In this document: in pieces, positions 1-13,000 of the stretch
Numbering within the stretch: the stretch's first letter is position 1
Layout: each line of letters starts with the position of its first letter
NCBI GenBank assembly: GCA_021018815.1
Contig: JAITYX010000042.1
Span: 883,001 to 947,000, forward strand
Direction: 5' to 3'
DNA from: Talinum fruticosum
Lineage: Eukaryota > Streptophyta > Magnoliopsida > Caryophyllales > Talinaceae
DNA: 64,000 nucleotides
Position numbers and translations under genes: made by a program
Notes under the pieces: model-generated
What the model saw: the letters and a program-made list of their open reading frames with translations, nothing else
Databases searched by the model: none
Told to the model about the DNA's origin: nothing

Positions 1-115
1 GGGGAGAAGATTGGCTGGGTGAAGGAGAAGAGTAAATGGAATCAATTAGTGCAAACAGCACCAGTCCCACAAGTAACAATGCCACTGCGTTGAGTGGCTC
101 TGCAGTGCGTTTCAT
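1..115 (-). CDS. 5' end of an unidentified membrane-anchored or secreted protein (partial)
   Basis: The minus strand opens at an ATG (113-115) and stays open to the left edge, giving the first 38 residues. They start MKRTAEPLNA, followed by a hydrophobic stretch rich in V, L, A and F (about residues 10-25), then IDSIYSS and a Ser/Pro-rich tail. This is the shape of an uncleaved signal anchor or type II membrane segment followed by a linker, as in Golgi or ER enzymes, or of a signal peptide. A TATA-like element lies about 115 bp upstream at 227-235. The rest of the gene is outside the window, so family and function cannot be assigned. It is not in the short ORF list because it has no stop inside the window. 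Confidence 0.5.
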   Translation of the reverse strand, partial: MKRTAEPLNAVALLLVGLVLFALIDSIYSSPSPSQSSP

Positions 116-226
116 TTGTGCCTAAAAGGCCTTAAACTCAACTTAAATAAGAGATTAAGGGAACTCAATTGGGATTAGAGAGAGAGGGAGATTGGGATTA
201 TGATTTAACCCTTGGGCTTAATCTAT

Positions 227-235
227 CTATATATA
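227..235 (-). promoter_or_regulatory. Candidate TATA box for the gene at 1-115
   Basis: On the minus strand the sequence reads TATATATAG, about 115 bp upstream of the ATG at 115. Position and sequence suit a TATA box with a leader of roughly 80 nt. The stretch 116-495 otherwise holds only AT-rich promoter-like sequence and GA/CT-rich tracts. Confidence 0.35.
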
Positions 236-495
236 CAAATCAAAACTGAGTTCGGGTTTTCTACTCATGCAATTTCAATGGGGCTGAAATTATTCAACTT
301 TCATGGGCTTCCTGCTCTTTCTTTTCTTGGACTTCCCTGATTTTTTGATCTCATCAACCCACTTCTTCCCTCTCTAATTATGTTATTCACAGCATTTGCA
401 TGCACCTACCTACGTCTAGAGTTTCGGGATTTCCTTTTAACTAACCCGTTTTACATCGTTGTCAATATTTACCTTCTTTTTTGATTACTGATAAA

Positions 496-999
496 TAGGG
501 ATGGGCGTGGGACGGGTACAACTATACGTGCACCCATATCCATTTTTGAAAATAATCTCCATATCCATATCCATACCCATCGAGCTTTCAAAATCTATCA
601 TATCCATACTCATTAGGTATTTCGAGTATATCGGTTATTATTCGAGTATATATAAATGTTAAATAATAATACCCATTGGATAATACCCATTAGGATTTAT
701 ATTATACTAATTTGGCATTAGTGATGTGATGAATAATTAAAAAATCTCTTACCTCCGTTATAAATTTGTAATTATACATCGATAAAATAAATAAAATAAT
801 AAAACATATTTAATTGGCCCGAGTGCTCGCTCGCTACCCAATAAATTTAATTTTTTAAAAAAATTGGGTATGGGTTCGGGTTTGGGGCGGGTGAACCCTA
901 TAGCCGTACCGCCCCATATCCGAAAAGTTCAATTTTTTATACCCATACCCACAAAATTTGTGGCGCGTTGTTTAGATCCGAATTATACTCACATCCCTA
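496..999. mobile_element. hAT-like non-autonomous element (MITE), about 0.5 kb
   Basis: The element begins TAGGGATG (496-503) and ends CATCCCTA (992-999), an 8-bp perfect terminal inverted repeat of the (C/T)AGGGATG type known from Ac/hAT transposons. The flanking 8-mers CTGATAAA (488-495) and GTGATAAG (1000-1007) agree at six of eight positions, which fits a decayed 8-bp hAT target duplication. The ends carry G/C-rich repeats of the GGGTATGGG/CCCATACCC kind and the middle is AT-rich. No transposase ORF is present. Confidence 0.7.
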
Positions 1000-1190
1000 G
1001 TGATAAGCCATAGTCAAATCTCGATAAAAACACAAAATATAATAAATCTTGAATGAATATTTCTCAATTACTTGATGGAAAACTCAATCAAGTGTTAGAT
1101 ATAAATGCAATAGGAGGAAAATTGAATAAATTTATTATGTGTATCTATTTTTTTTTCAAAAAAGTATAACTAAAAATAGAAAAATTTAAT

Positions 1191-1810
1191 TTAACAGTAG
1201 CAGTGACAAACAGTTTTGTCACCAGATTGTTTGCATCTTCCTCCTTTCTCACAGTCACTGATGCAGTAAACCCAACATTTGCCATCGGTTTCTGGGTTAT
1301 CATCCTTTCCAGCAACACAATCCCCCAAATCAAAGTGATCTTGGCAACACCTGTTTCCGTTTACGCCGTTGTTGCTAAACCCTGCATAAACCACCATTGC
1401 TTAATTTCCAAGAATCATAGGGAAAAAATTCATGTTTATGTAGGGCACGTCCTTACGTAGGGGTCTCTCGGTTATAATAAAAAAAATTTGGTTTTGGTTA
1501 ACAGGCAGGCAAGTTAATTGAATTTCTGGATCGCTGAACAAAAAAACAAAACCGACATCGTCGATTTTTTTGTTATAGAAGGACGGATTACATGAGACCT
1601 ACATTGTCGGTAACATGTCCGTATACGGAAGACTGCATGGTATAATATTTTCAAAACCCATTACTAGTTACGCTACATGTTAGAGAATGTAATCACGGAT
1701 TTGAAAGGAATACTCAAGGGTATATATATGACACGAGCATAATGTATGATGAGTTATATACCTGTTACGAGGATGAGTCCGATGAAGAATATGACTGCAA
1801 ATTTAGCCAT
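1191..1810 (-). CDS. Defensin-like (DEFL) cysteine-rich secreted peptide, two exons
   Basis: Exon 1 (1810-1762) encodes a hydrophobic signal peptide starting [11 protein letters not shown]. It ends one base into a codon at a GT donor (GTATAT). Exon 2 (1381-1191) follows a TTTATGCAG acceptor and completes the Gly codon in frame. The product is 79 aa. The mature part holds ten Cys: a Cys-Cys pair, then single Cys in the GDC, GKC, VYC, SDC and GRC contexts, and a final CxCxC cluster, ending at the stop. The signal-peptide exon plus single mature exon, size and Cys-rich tail are typical of plant defensin-like genes, which are usually apoplastic and act in defence or reproductive signalling. Ten Cys exceeds the eight of classical plant defensins, so this belongs to a diverged DEFL subgroup; the target is unknown. 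Confidence 0.8.
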
Positions 1811-1880
1811 CTTGAATCTTGAATAGTAATTTTTTTTTTTCCTCAAGTATATGAATGAAAATCAAGGATATGAAGGGGAT

Positions 1881-1889
1881 GTTTTATAG
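1881..1889 (-). promoter_or_regulatory. Candidate TATA box of the defensin-like gene
   Basis: CTATAAAAC on the minus strand, about 75 bp upstream of the ATG at 1810, a normal spacing for a plant TATA box with a short leader. Confidence 0.5.
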
Positions 1890-3527
1890 TGGGGGTTTTA
1901 GAGGGGGATCAAGATATCTTTCCTAATTAATTAATTTTTCTAAACAATCAGTTTCTATCATAATCATAATTAGCAATATATAATTTACTTCCTAATACAT
2001 ACATCCGTTTCTTTTTTATGTTCAGTTTCTGGAAAATTCATGCACCTGAAAATCTTCCTTTTCACATTAATACATTGTGTTAATCTTTAATTAACGGGAA
2101 ATTAAAAATATATTATTATAAATTTGTCCTAATCCTAATAACGCTTAGATTTTCTTTCCGTTTTATTTATTGATTTATTTATATTTTTATGTTTGAATTC
2201 ATAAATTTAAAGAGAGAGAATATCAAATACTCAGGTGCAAATAATTTCCTGCTTAAATAAATTATTTTTTTGTAGTAGTGAAATGGGCTGATTAGTGGTT
2301 GGGCTTTCATTAGCTATCTGAGGTGGGCTTAATAGTTTGCTATTGGAGGCCCAAGCTGTCCACTTTGTGAAATAAATAACAAACTAACAGCCCAAAATCA
2401 TAATCTAACAATGAGGCCCATTAATTCATCAGAAATAATAGAGTGATAAATTAGAATAAAATGAAATTATGAATAATTCAAGAGATGAAAATCGAATTTT
2501 CTCTAATCAATGAGGCATTAATTTAGTGTTCAAAATTAAAGTTTTGGATATATTAAATCGTAACTCCGATTCCCGTCTATTCTTCTATAAGTAGGTAAAA
2601 AAAGTCCCGTTTACACCTTTGACACAAAGTGGGTAAAAGGACAATGTGGGCAAAGGTAAAATATGGGTTCCTAATACCAATATTCACATAATTGACCAAT
2701 TAGGATAACCGATAAGTAATAACCTATATAGTTACGGTCTTATTTTAACTAACAAAGTCTGTGTAAATTAGTCATATACTCGATGAACGTTAATAGTATA
2801 TCGGGTGAAGAATATGACATACGGGATACCAATAAAGTTAAGGCCTAATAGTCAATAATGAGGTTTTGAATACATTAGGTTTTAGGTTCGATTTCACTTT
2901 CTCCTACTATACTGTACTACGCCCATGGTGGACATTCACACACAACAATTATCTTCCCTGGGCTACATATGCTAAACGATATTTTTGTCCTTTTGAGATA
3001 TATAATTACAGAAAATTTTTAGTAAGCCAAAAAGCAAGAGATATTTTTATAAAATTTTCTTGTATTGTGATTATTTTATTTTGTATTTATGATAAATTAT
3101 CCTCTTTAATTATATTGCGAGTACGATGTGGATAAGAAAGTTATGGATCCCCTCACACTCACTCTAGTTTCCCATAATTTTCATGATCTTTTATCGGCAT
3201 TGGATTGGAGGGCGTGGCCTGAAGCCTACATCAAAATGTCACAGTCAAAATAGTGATTTGGATCTTCCATTCTTTCAACATCTGATTGAATGAATTTCTG
3301 GGCATTTTTTTCTTCCAAGGACTCAATGCATGTACTGGCCCATCTGCCCAACGTGGGTAAATTTGCTTGGTTTCAATTGACCCTTCATACCTACCAAAAT
3401 TGACCTTTGCATGGGACATACATTCATATAGGAGTTAAACATAGTTCAACAGTTATTAATGAAAAAGGAAAACTGAAGTAGACAAAATTTTTTACATAAT
3501 TAACAGTAATATTGATATATGTTTGTC
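1890..3527. other. AT-rich intergenic region, no gene seen
   Basis: No ORF here resembles a protein family. The longest (89 codons at 2866-3135, plus strand) has no recognisable motif. Around 2560-2960 there are phrases common in degenerate plant repeats, but no paired termini were found. Confidence 0.4.
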
Positions 3528-4019
3528 TAGCTGGCAAAAATCCGTCGAATCCGATAATCTGAATTTGTCCGATCCAAAAGAAATCGGGTCCAATCACAAA
3601 ATTTTTGTCCGAATTGAAATTCGGGTCGGGTTCGGGTTTCGCAATTCGGGCCCGGGTTGTCCGAATTTTGTGACTTATTCGGGTTCGACAAATTCAGACA
3701 GATCGAACAACCGATCGGACATTCGGTCATTTGAATTTAGGTGTAATTTAGTCCAAATTCGACAAAAATTTTAATAAAATACACGGATATTCGGGTTCGA
3801 ACATCGAAAGTTTGGCTTCGGGTTCGGTCACATACATAATTTCCATTCAATTTTTAAAAGTTCGTATCACAAATTCGGACATCGGACATTCGAGTGCGGG
3901 TTCGGGTCCGAGCAAGGTGTACGAATTTGCAAATTGGACAACGTCCGAGTATGATGTTTTTGTCCGAATATCCGAATTGACCCGAACCCAAATTGACGCC
4001 GGGGCTATGTCTGCCAATA
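3528..4019. repeat. CCGAA/TTCGG-rich dispersed repeat, possible MITE
   Basis: About 490 bp built from short imperfect motifs such as TTCGGG, GTCCGAAT and CGGGTTCGG in both orientations. The left edge holds TAGCTGGCA (3528-3536) and the right edge TGCCAATA (4012-4019), a weak inverted match (TGGCA/TGCCA). No matching target duplication was found. ORFs over this stretch (3523-3774, 3527-3730, 3812-4069) are products of the simple composition. The design resembles plant hAT-type MITEs with GGGT-rich interiors, but the boundaries are uncertain. Confidence 0.45.
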
Positions 4020-6804
4020 TACGACTAACAACAGAAACCGAATTATGGGGTCTTAAATCCGAAAGTTGATTATAAACTTTTTACCTTCTAATTAACTCAT
4101 TGAACATTGAGACGAATCTAGTGGTTTGCTAATGAGTTCGTGGAGATACAGACTGCATTAGACCTAACAGATACCAAGCTTCTAAAATGACCAATCTTTG
4201 AAGATCCAATTGACTCCTTATAAATACAGAAACATCCGAAATGATAGATTCAAACTTGTAACATAAATGAAGTCCTCTAAAAGAGACTATAATTTTAAAT
4301 ATACGAATTTTAAATTTTAGATATTTACATGATTCCAAAAATATGGAAGAAAAATTGCTGTCAATATGCATCCAAACCCTTTTTGGGTCCGAATAAGCAT
4401 CCACAACCACAACCTTGAATTTCAAGTACATGACCTTATCAAATATCAAGAAACGAACAAATAAGATTAGACTTGAATAAGGAAAACATGATTAGGAGTC
4501 TCATCGACTTGATTGATCATCGAGATATCAAATTGAAGAGTGCATTGCGTGTACGTTTTAATGCTAACCTGAGCTGACAAATGGGTCGATTCAAGTAGAC
4601 CATTTAACAATCGGGTCGACTTTGCGTTTCTCTTGAAAATATTACTCAAAAATATTTTCTTGGCATCAACCATTTCAGTTCGTATCTAATACGGGTTTCT
4701 CTCAATAATATCATATCGTGTTATATATTATCGTATCGGGTCATACTTTTCCGACTCCAATGCCTAGTGGCTGTTCACAGCCTGGTAAGGTCACTGAAAC
4801 TGTAGGGCGAGGGGGCATGTAACACAACAGCAGCCCTTTCATGACTCCCAAAGGCGAAGCTGAAGTTGAAGTTACAAGAAACAAAACAGAGACAGTCTTG
4901 GCCCAATTGTGATTCTTGGGCCCAGCCCGGACATTTCTACCTGCCTTGATGTGGGCCTCTCTCTCTCTCTCTCTCTCTTGTATAACCACAACAATTTAGA
5001 CACGTTTGAGTTTACTCTGACACATACTCTCAAGAAACAGTCCAAATTCAGAGATTAATATTTCTGTATTTTCCTCCTATTTATATATGCCTAATTTGCT
5101 ATTGGGTAATTGTTTATTAGACTGTGACATTATATTTTTTGATATTTTTTTCTGATCGTAAATATGTTCATTCATAAACACGTTCCTCTACATCGATCAT
5201 AATCGAATTTCTTTTCTTGATGAATTAATAATAACAACGTGGATCCGAATTTTTTGTCAGTTCAAAATATTGTAAGCAACTTATTGTTGATGAGCGCACT
5301 GATCAGTATTCATCGATGTCGATAAGTTTCAATGCTATAGTATTACTAATTAATACTCCTTACGTTTTAAAATACTTTTCGTTTTAACGTAATCGGGAAT
5401 ACCATGAAAACCTAAAATTTATGATAATATTTATGTTAAAAGATTTCGAGCTGTTCTAAAATTTGTTTGAAAATAAAGAAAATAAAAAAAGGAGAGAAAA
5501 ACAATTAATACTAGTCATTATAAAACGAAAAATATTAGATAAAATGACATGTATTGTGAAACGAAAAGAAGCACCAATATTAAAGTATTATAACTTGAAA
5601 ATAAGATCAGTGTGTACTTGAACTAAACTACTCGATCATAATCAGTGTTGATCAATATTAATCGATAGAGAGAGAGATCATCTGTCAAAATCAATTGAAT
5701 ATACACGTAAATTAGGCGATGTCCCCGGAACTAAAACCATGGGAGTTTTAAATTAATGGTACGACTTGAATATTTTTGAAAATACCTGGCATGCATTAAG
5801 GTAAGCAACTAGGGTTTCATTATTTTTAAATCAATTAATATTAACATAATTATATTTATCAAATTAACATAGATGGTTATGTGTAGTTGTAGTTGATTAA
5901 GAGTGGTTAACAATGATTAGCGAATATCGACTAATATAACATTGTTTGATAAATATAAATAATATTACATGAGACACTTTGAGTTGCACTTTTTTGTTCT
6001 TAAATTAGTTTATGTGCCCTAATTGCATGCTTAAGGACATAATTAATTATCGTGCCTAGCCTAGCTAGCTATTAGTATATTACATGATATGTGTATCTTG
6101 GTGATGGATTTAATTTAATTTAATTTTCTTGTGCAATTTGACAACTGATTATGATTATCATCTTAGAGGGCAGCAAGATTAGTAAAAACGATTATCAAAC
6201 GACAAATATTTAAGGAAGAAGTTGATCAGGAAAATTAATTCAAAGTAACGATTATCAAATCGTTATTCTATTAATGATTAGTTTACCGAGTACAAATTTT
6301 TATTTTTTTATTTTAACATCTTGGTTGCTTGTCCTGAAAATTTACTAAGTGTAACGACGTAATACTTCATGCATTGTAGTATCTTATACGTACTTATAAC
6401 GGTTCGAAAGATTTCTCCATAGATTGAGAGGTGCATGGGAATATATAGGCCGATAGATACATTAACAACGTATAAGATGTTCTTATCATAACTCATAAAA
6501 AAAAAAAAGAGAATAAATTCAAGTGAGAAATGAGAAAAAGTACATGTGTCACCTCCCTTTCTCTTTACAACCAGGCTAGTCACCATCTTATCAAGCCATG
6601 AACACAAGCCTATTCTTTTTAACATAAAATGACCACTCAAACGTGAACTGAAACAGCAAATTTCGATGATAACTTTCTTAAATTAAATTTTTTATAAAAT
6701 TATAAATATGTATATCGCACTACAATAAAAACAAATCGACAAAAACTTAGAGAAAAAAGCACCCCAAAACAACAAGGAAAAGACGAATAATATTATAAAT
6801 ATAT

Positions 6805-6806
<2 letters not shown>

Positions 6807-6864
<58 letters not shown>
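6807..6864. repeat. (AT)n microsatellite, 58 bp
   Basis: Uninterrupted alternating AT for 58 bp. A second array of 33 bp lies at 7001-7033. Confidence 0.95.
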
Positions 6865-6867
<3 letters not shown>

Positions 6868-6997
6868 CACTTTACTTGAAAAACATATTGATTTTCTTCG
6901 ACTTGCACTATTCTACTATTATTGATTTGATCACCCAAATTATTGGCGACAGATCCTCAACCTCTTCATCTTTTTCTTTCAAAAATTGCACTTTTCA

Positions 6998-7000
<3 letters not shown>

Positions 7001-7033
<33 letters not shown>
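7001..7033. repeat. (TA)n microsatellite, 33 bp
   Basis: Uninterrupted alternating TA. It creates spurious Tyr-Ile repeat ORFs in the overlapping frames. Confidence 0.95.
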
Positions 7034-7036
<3 letters not shown>

Positions 7037-10000
7037 TGGTACGTCATCATGGTGGATCTTTATTTTCTTCCTTCCATCATCACAAAAGCCATATCAAAAG
7101 AAATTATATTTTTGGGCCACAATTTGTAAATATCATACCATGGAGTGACTTTGTGGCTCAGTATCATGTTGCTTTTGATTTATTTTTGAACACTTTATTA
7201 TTATTATATCTTCAGAGTTGTGGGATATTTCACGCATCAAAATATCCATTGAAATATATTCGTATATCTATCAAAGATTGTCGATTTTTCAAATATCTAT
7301 TTTTTTCCACATTTTAGATTACACAAACCTATAATACCTTTCCCCGCATCACATCTTTGGTTTTGTGGAAGGAATATGCTTTTCTCTCTAATTATTTTCT
7401 CGTCTCGATCTTTATACAGTAAATTAATTGTATTATCATAATGAAAATAATTGTACGTACAAATAGTAAATATAATACTGACACGAAACTCTACTGAACA
7501 ATCGTAATTCTATCATATGGGTTCAGTCGTCAGGAATCTACCCAATCAATAATTGGTGTTAGCATCAAATCGAGAAGTTTAAAATGAAGTTTTGAAGATT
7601 ATAAATACGAAGACACTCGAAATTTGAGTTCACCTTGAAGGTGAGTAAGAGAGCACATGGGGCTCGGACAGGAGGGAGCTGAGCCGATGAGCCCTAAGTG
7701 AGGTTGTTGACCCTTCCATTCACCAAACAATAAAAGGAAGGTCTTTTTCCGTGGGACAAGGGCTGGGGCGGCTCCAAGGACGCGGCGAAGGCCAAGATAT
7801 TCCACGCATATGAATATATATTTTTGATTCCCCACTTGACCCTTGATAGATTGCTTGGATCTTGCCCAATATATAATGTGCCAAACTCCCATTATTGTTT
7901 ACTATGCCCTATTAGCAGCTAGCTAGTGGGAACCCCAATCACGACTCTCCATCTTGTTAACTATCTATTCTAACTCTTTGTTTGAGCCGCAACTTCATCG
8001 ATTTGAATCTGTATGGGTTTCTCTTTAGAAAGATCTAGGTGTTGAGATTCAAATTACGTGAAAATGTGGCTTTTATTAGTTTTATTGTCGTTATTTTTCT
8101 TTTGAAGGATTTTGTCTTGATCGTTTGAATATTGGCGTGGGATCGTTGTCCTGAAAAGTATTATTTAACAATTGCAAGAAACAATAATAGGTAGCATGTT
8201 TGATTTAGCTTGTAGTAAGCCATGTATTTTTAAGAAAAATCAATTTAATAATACATAAATAATTAAAGATCATAAAAAGCAGAGAAACTAACAAACTAAT
8301 TAAAAAAAAGATATAATTGTTTGTTGACATTGGAATATAATTATTTTTCAATTTCCTGCTGTGTTTATGGGTTGGTGCCCTTTGTTCAAGTGTGTATTAT
8401 TTGAGGCATTAGTTTACCAGTCACTTTTTTTTATGTCGAAGCTGAAAATATATTAATGCAAATTCCACATTACAAATAATTACTCTTAGCCAATTATGCT
8501 GGAAAAAAAAAAGGATAAACATCTCCTAAATGTTGATAAATTCTTAAATAGGATTTTTTCCATAGTAAGTTATAATGGGACAGTTAATATAATGTGAAAC
8601 ATTGACGATAATTTTATATGAAAAGGTCATTTCACCCAAGAAAAACTATTTACTACGCAAAAAATACTTACATCTTATAGGCTAAAAATAGATAACTACC
8701 ATGTCTCATCTAAAATAAACTGTTCATTAAATATGTCCGTATTTTCTCATTGAAATATTTATTGATGTACTTGTGAGACCACCTCAACTAACAGTTAATG
8801 TTTCTAATAAGTTTCTATGATATAATCATATAACACACATTATAAGCTTATTCTTTCTTTTTTTTATATAAGTTATTTTACGCGAAAATTTATGATTTTC
8901 AGTTTTGAATGAACATAAATCGGTTTAAGGGACAAATGATGGGTACCTTCAATGAATTTACCAGATTGATCACAAATTCAGTCCTCGATTCATTGTTTCC
9001 CTTCTACGTACTTTTGGGGATTCTGGGGAAATTGACAAAAGCTGGATTGGTGCTTTCACCTCTCAGCAGCCCTAACAGTACATAGTTTTCCTCCAAAAGA
9101 TAGATGGAAGATTACGTAGTTGACTAAGTTAGGCTTACCGACATGCAATTTTAATTCAATTTAATACAATTTATAAACATTGAATTTGTCTATCTCATTC
9201 TCATGATGGATTCAGAAGTTAAATATATATGGAGTCGGGAATAATGCATATAAAGTTTTGTGATATCTATTAGGGTTATTATGTTTATATATAGATCCGC
9301 CTGTGCAAATATACAAGGATTGTGTACATCTTATGATTCAAAACATTTAGTTTGGTATGGAGGGCTTATGGTAATAAACTCTAAGACATGCCTCTTGCGA
9401 TTTGCAGTTATAAATCAATATAGGTATTGTTGAGATCGGGATTTGTAAGAGAGCAAAGGAGACTTGAGAGAAACAATCATGCTGGGTTCCTAATGTCCAT
9501 CAACAGGAAGTTTGTTCGGTTCCTAATGTATCGTTTTTGTTCCTATTTTGTTCTAGTTATTATCCTGATTTTTATCTTAATGAGAAATTATCGTGAATAC
9601 AAGTAACACAAATTGGCTCAAAAGCAGTTGGAGTTTGTCTCCCTAAAAAAAAATCTCAAATTCGAGTCTTCTTATAAAAAATCATCTGAATGGACATAAT
9701 TATTTTTTATTAATAACACATTTTATACAAGTTACTGCCCATTTTATTATCAAAGGGCAAGGATATATGATTATATGGTAATTTGGAGACAATCATCTCC
9801 CTATTACATATAAAAGAGCATGAACAACGAAATTTAAAGGAAAAAAGAAATAATTTCCACTGATGATACATGGAATTCCTTCCCTCCTCTACTTCGCCCT
9901 CCAAAAAAAAAAAAAAAAAAGGAACCATACAATCATTTATGGAACGTACAGTTGACCCCGACACTTATATGTACACAGACTACGGAAAAAAATGTAAATA

Positions 10001-10092
10001 AAAAAAGTGTCCACATGAAAATTACATTACAACACCATATTTAGCTAAGCTTGCAAAGAATTTTAATTAACCTTTTTTTTATCTCCTATAAT

Positions 10093-13000
10093 TTAGAAGA
10101 TCAAGAGCTGTTCTTTGATATCATAGCCCATCTTCTCCAAATTGGGCTGGACCGCGAACTGGATCATGGGCGGCGGCCCACACGTGAGAGCGAGCACGTC
10201 GTTACCCGCCGCCGGCACGTGGTCTCTGAGAATGCTCTCCGTGATGAATCCAAGATCGTATTTCCAGGACTCTCCGATGCTCTTCTCCACCACGTACCAC
10301 ACTTTGACTCTCTCCTTGTACTCCTCCGCCCACTGATCCAGCTGTTCTCTCAGTAGAATATCGTCCTCCGTCCGATTGGCGTACACCACGTACATCTCGG
10401 TGTCGTCCTCAGGGTCCTTGAGTATGGCCTGCATCACCTGGTAGATCGGGGTGATACCGGTACCACCTGCTATCATGGCTAGCTTCTTGGCGAACCTTGG
10501 CTTCCCATGGACCGTGAAGTTGCCTTTTCCGGTGTACTCGATGTGGCCCAATGGGCCCTTGATTTCTATGAGTGAGCCCACTTGGAGGGAGTCCAAGTAC
10601 TGTGACATGAGCCCACCGTTGGGGAACCTAGGGTGTACCCCCTTGAAGTAAATCTTGACCACTAGATCAAAGTATCCGACCTCATCGATGGCGGAGGATG
10701 GAGTGTAGGCTCTCATGCATAACTTGTCGTCGATGTTCGCACAGACGAATATGTGCTTGCCCACAGCCAATCCCAGCACCTGATCCTTGGAAGGCAAAGC
10801 GAATCTAAACCTCCTGACGTCGTGAGAGAGAGAGACCTTCTCGATGAGCTTGCATGGGATCTTCTCACGTGGGTTCACCAGCGCCACGTTCCGAAGTGGC
10901 GCCACCTCCGTTATCGGGGCGAGAAACTGGGCCCCTCCGTGCATCGAGTTCCCGGGGGTGCTCGAGTCGGAGGTGTAACCGGTGGTGATGAGCTCCCCGA
11001 TTCTGTAGTCCTCGAGAAGCTTCTTGGCCTTGTCGGAGTGGATGGCGTCGAACTCCTCGGTGCAGTCGGTGCCGGCGTTGATGAGGATGCTGTCGGGGCC
11101 GCCGGGGTGATCCTTGAGGAACTTGGTGGCGTCGTAGACGTGGCCGTGGACGACGATCCACGCGGAGTCGGCCGAGTTGTGCTTCTTGACCTCGGACATG
11201 GAGTAGGTCTTGGAGGTGGTGTTCATGAAGGGGTCGACGCCGTCCTCTTCAGGGTTGGCCCACCCGCGTCCGATATCTCGAGGTGGCGCTCCCGGGCCAT
11301 CCATCCGCCCGATTTGTTTCCGGGTTGGGTCGGGTGCTCGAACACGATCCCGATCTCTCCCTGTGCGGCTTACACATGTTTGTCTTCACCCGGAACCAAC
11401 AGTTGTTCATCATCCCCTGCACGTGACCATTACAAAATTATCGATTAATTAAGCAAAATGATATACATATCGACAAATTAAATTAAAATTGACCCGTAAA
11501 TTAATAAAAACATAATTATAAAATTTAGGATTAATAATTAAATTAATTCAATTTTGATTTCGTAGTGACTTTTGTCTTAGAGCACTAATGGACCAATCAG
11601 AGAAAAGATAAATACAAGTTGGACAATTCTTAGTTGGATTAAACATTTCAAAAGGTGGGCCGTCAATCCCAAAAGGCAGTGACGTCAAGGCGGCTCAAAA
11701 GTGCCCAATTTCCATAATTGCCGGAGGTAGGTGCCATGAGTGTGGAATCAGGTGCGGCAAGTCCCACCAACTATCATATAGGCTATAGCTACGTAGGGAA
11801 AATCTCAAGTTATAATTTTATTTTTATTATGACTAAATTATTGGTACACTAAAAATGAATTATTCGCAATGTAAACAGGTATCAATAGACAATTGTTGCC
11901 AAACACAAAGCTACGATACTACCGACCCCGCTTGCACATTGGAACAAATCAACCTTGTTCACCCAATTAGAAATGCTCAAGGACCACTATTGAATGGACG
12001 GAGAAATAGAGACATTTCCATTCCTAGAGCATTTTCCGGTGCCCTTTCTTTAATTAATGTTCGAAAATTAACTTTAATTAAAGGATTCGAGTTCAAAATA
12101 TAAACTTACCATAACATTCCAAATGAGCTTCTCCGGTTGGGTGTTGAGGGTTTCATCCCAAGCTCGAACCGCAATCTCTTTGGCACCAAGCAAGTCAAGC
12201 ACCTCCACCTCTAGTGACCAGAAACACCAGCACCAGAATTTTCCATATCGGTTTCCTTTCTCAGGGTGGTCCAACTTGCACACTTGCCATGTTTCTCCTC
12301 CGTCCATTGTTACTTCAACTCGTGTCACTTTTTTACCTCCTCCTATTCAATTATTAAAATTTAAATCATTATTAACCCGCAAATAACACAAATCGTAATC
12401 ATAATTTATAAGTTTGTTAATTTTGTCTTAGGTTCGAATAATTATGTGGTTATATGAGTCTCGTGATAGCCAGGCAAAGATGCATGGGAGTGCATAGAAA
12501 TTGAGAGGAGGAGCAGGAGTGTAGGTAGGCCCGGGCACAAGGGAACATGACCTTTGGAGAGCAGGAAACTAAACCGGCCTTTGCAGCCTCAGGAAAAGCA
12601 AAGTAGGCAGAAAATGCTGGTTTGGCCTTTTCTATTTTAATTTTTCATTATTTTATTATTTCCAGGGATCTTGTCTAGTTTTTTTTTAATTATTATTCCC
12701 CCAAAAAGCACTTGAAAACGCCTTCTCTGGCACTCCCATTGGATCGTAATACAAATTCAATATCATATATTTTATTATAATTATATTTTAAATATAGTAC
12801 TCACGAAATATATGACGCAATCATATTCTATGTTCTACGTTCTATGTCACTGTAATTGGATTTTTATTGCCCTTTTTTCAGATTAGAAGATATTAATTTA
12901 TATTTTCATTATAACATTAACATGTTTACCGAATCATAAATAAAAAAAACAACAATTTAAATATTTTATATACTAACCAGAGTAGGCATATCCTCTCATG

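Larger units (their letters stand above)
4020..10092. other. Long intergenic region with microsatellites, no confident gene
   Basis: About 6 kb of mostly AT-rich sequence. It holds a (CT)n tract near 4957-4978, an (AT)n array at 6807-6864 and a (TA)n array at 7001-7033. A Stowaway-like edge near 5346 has no visible partner. A GC-richer island lies at about 7600-7920 and is discussed separately. The right end (about 9700-10092) is likely the 3' UTR and downstream flank of the nitrate reductase gene. Confidence 0.4.

Noticed and set aside
3523..4069. Two plus-strand ORFs of 83 and 85 codons
   Set aside because: They arise from the CCGAA/TTCGG-rich repeat and have no protein-like motif.
7640..7720. 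Possible miR390-type target or MIRNA precursor
   Set aside because: Only an 8-nt core matches by eye and no complementary star strand was found.
10753..11448. 231-codon plus-strand ORF
   Set aside because: It is antisense to nitrate reductase exon 4. Composition is Val/Gly/Leu-biased, as expected from the reverse of a GC-rich coding region, and no independent domain is seen.
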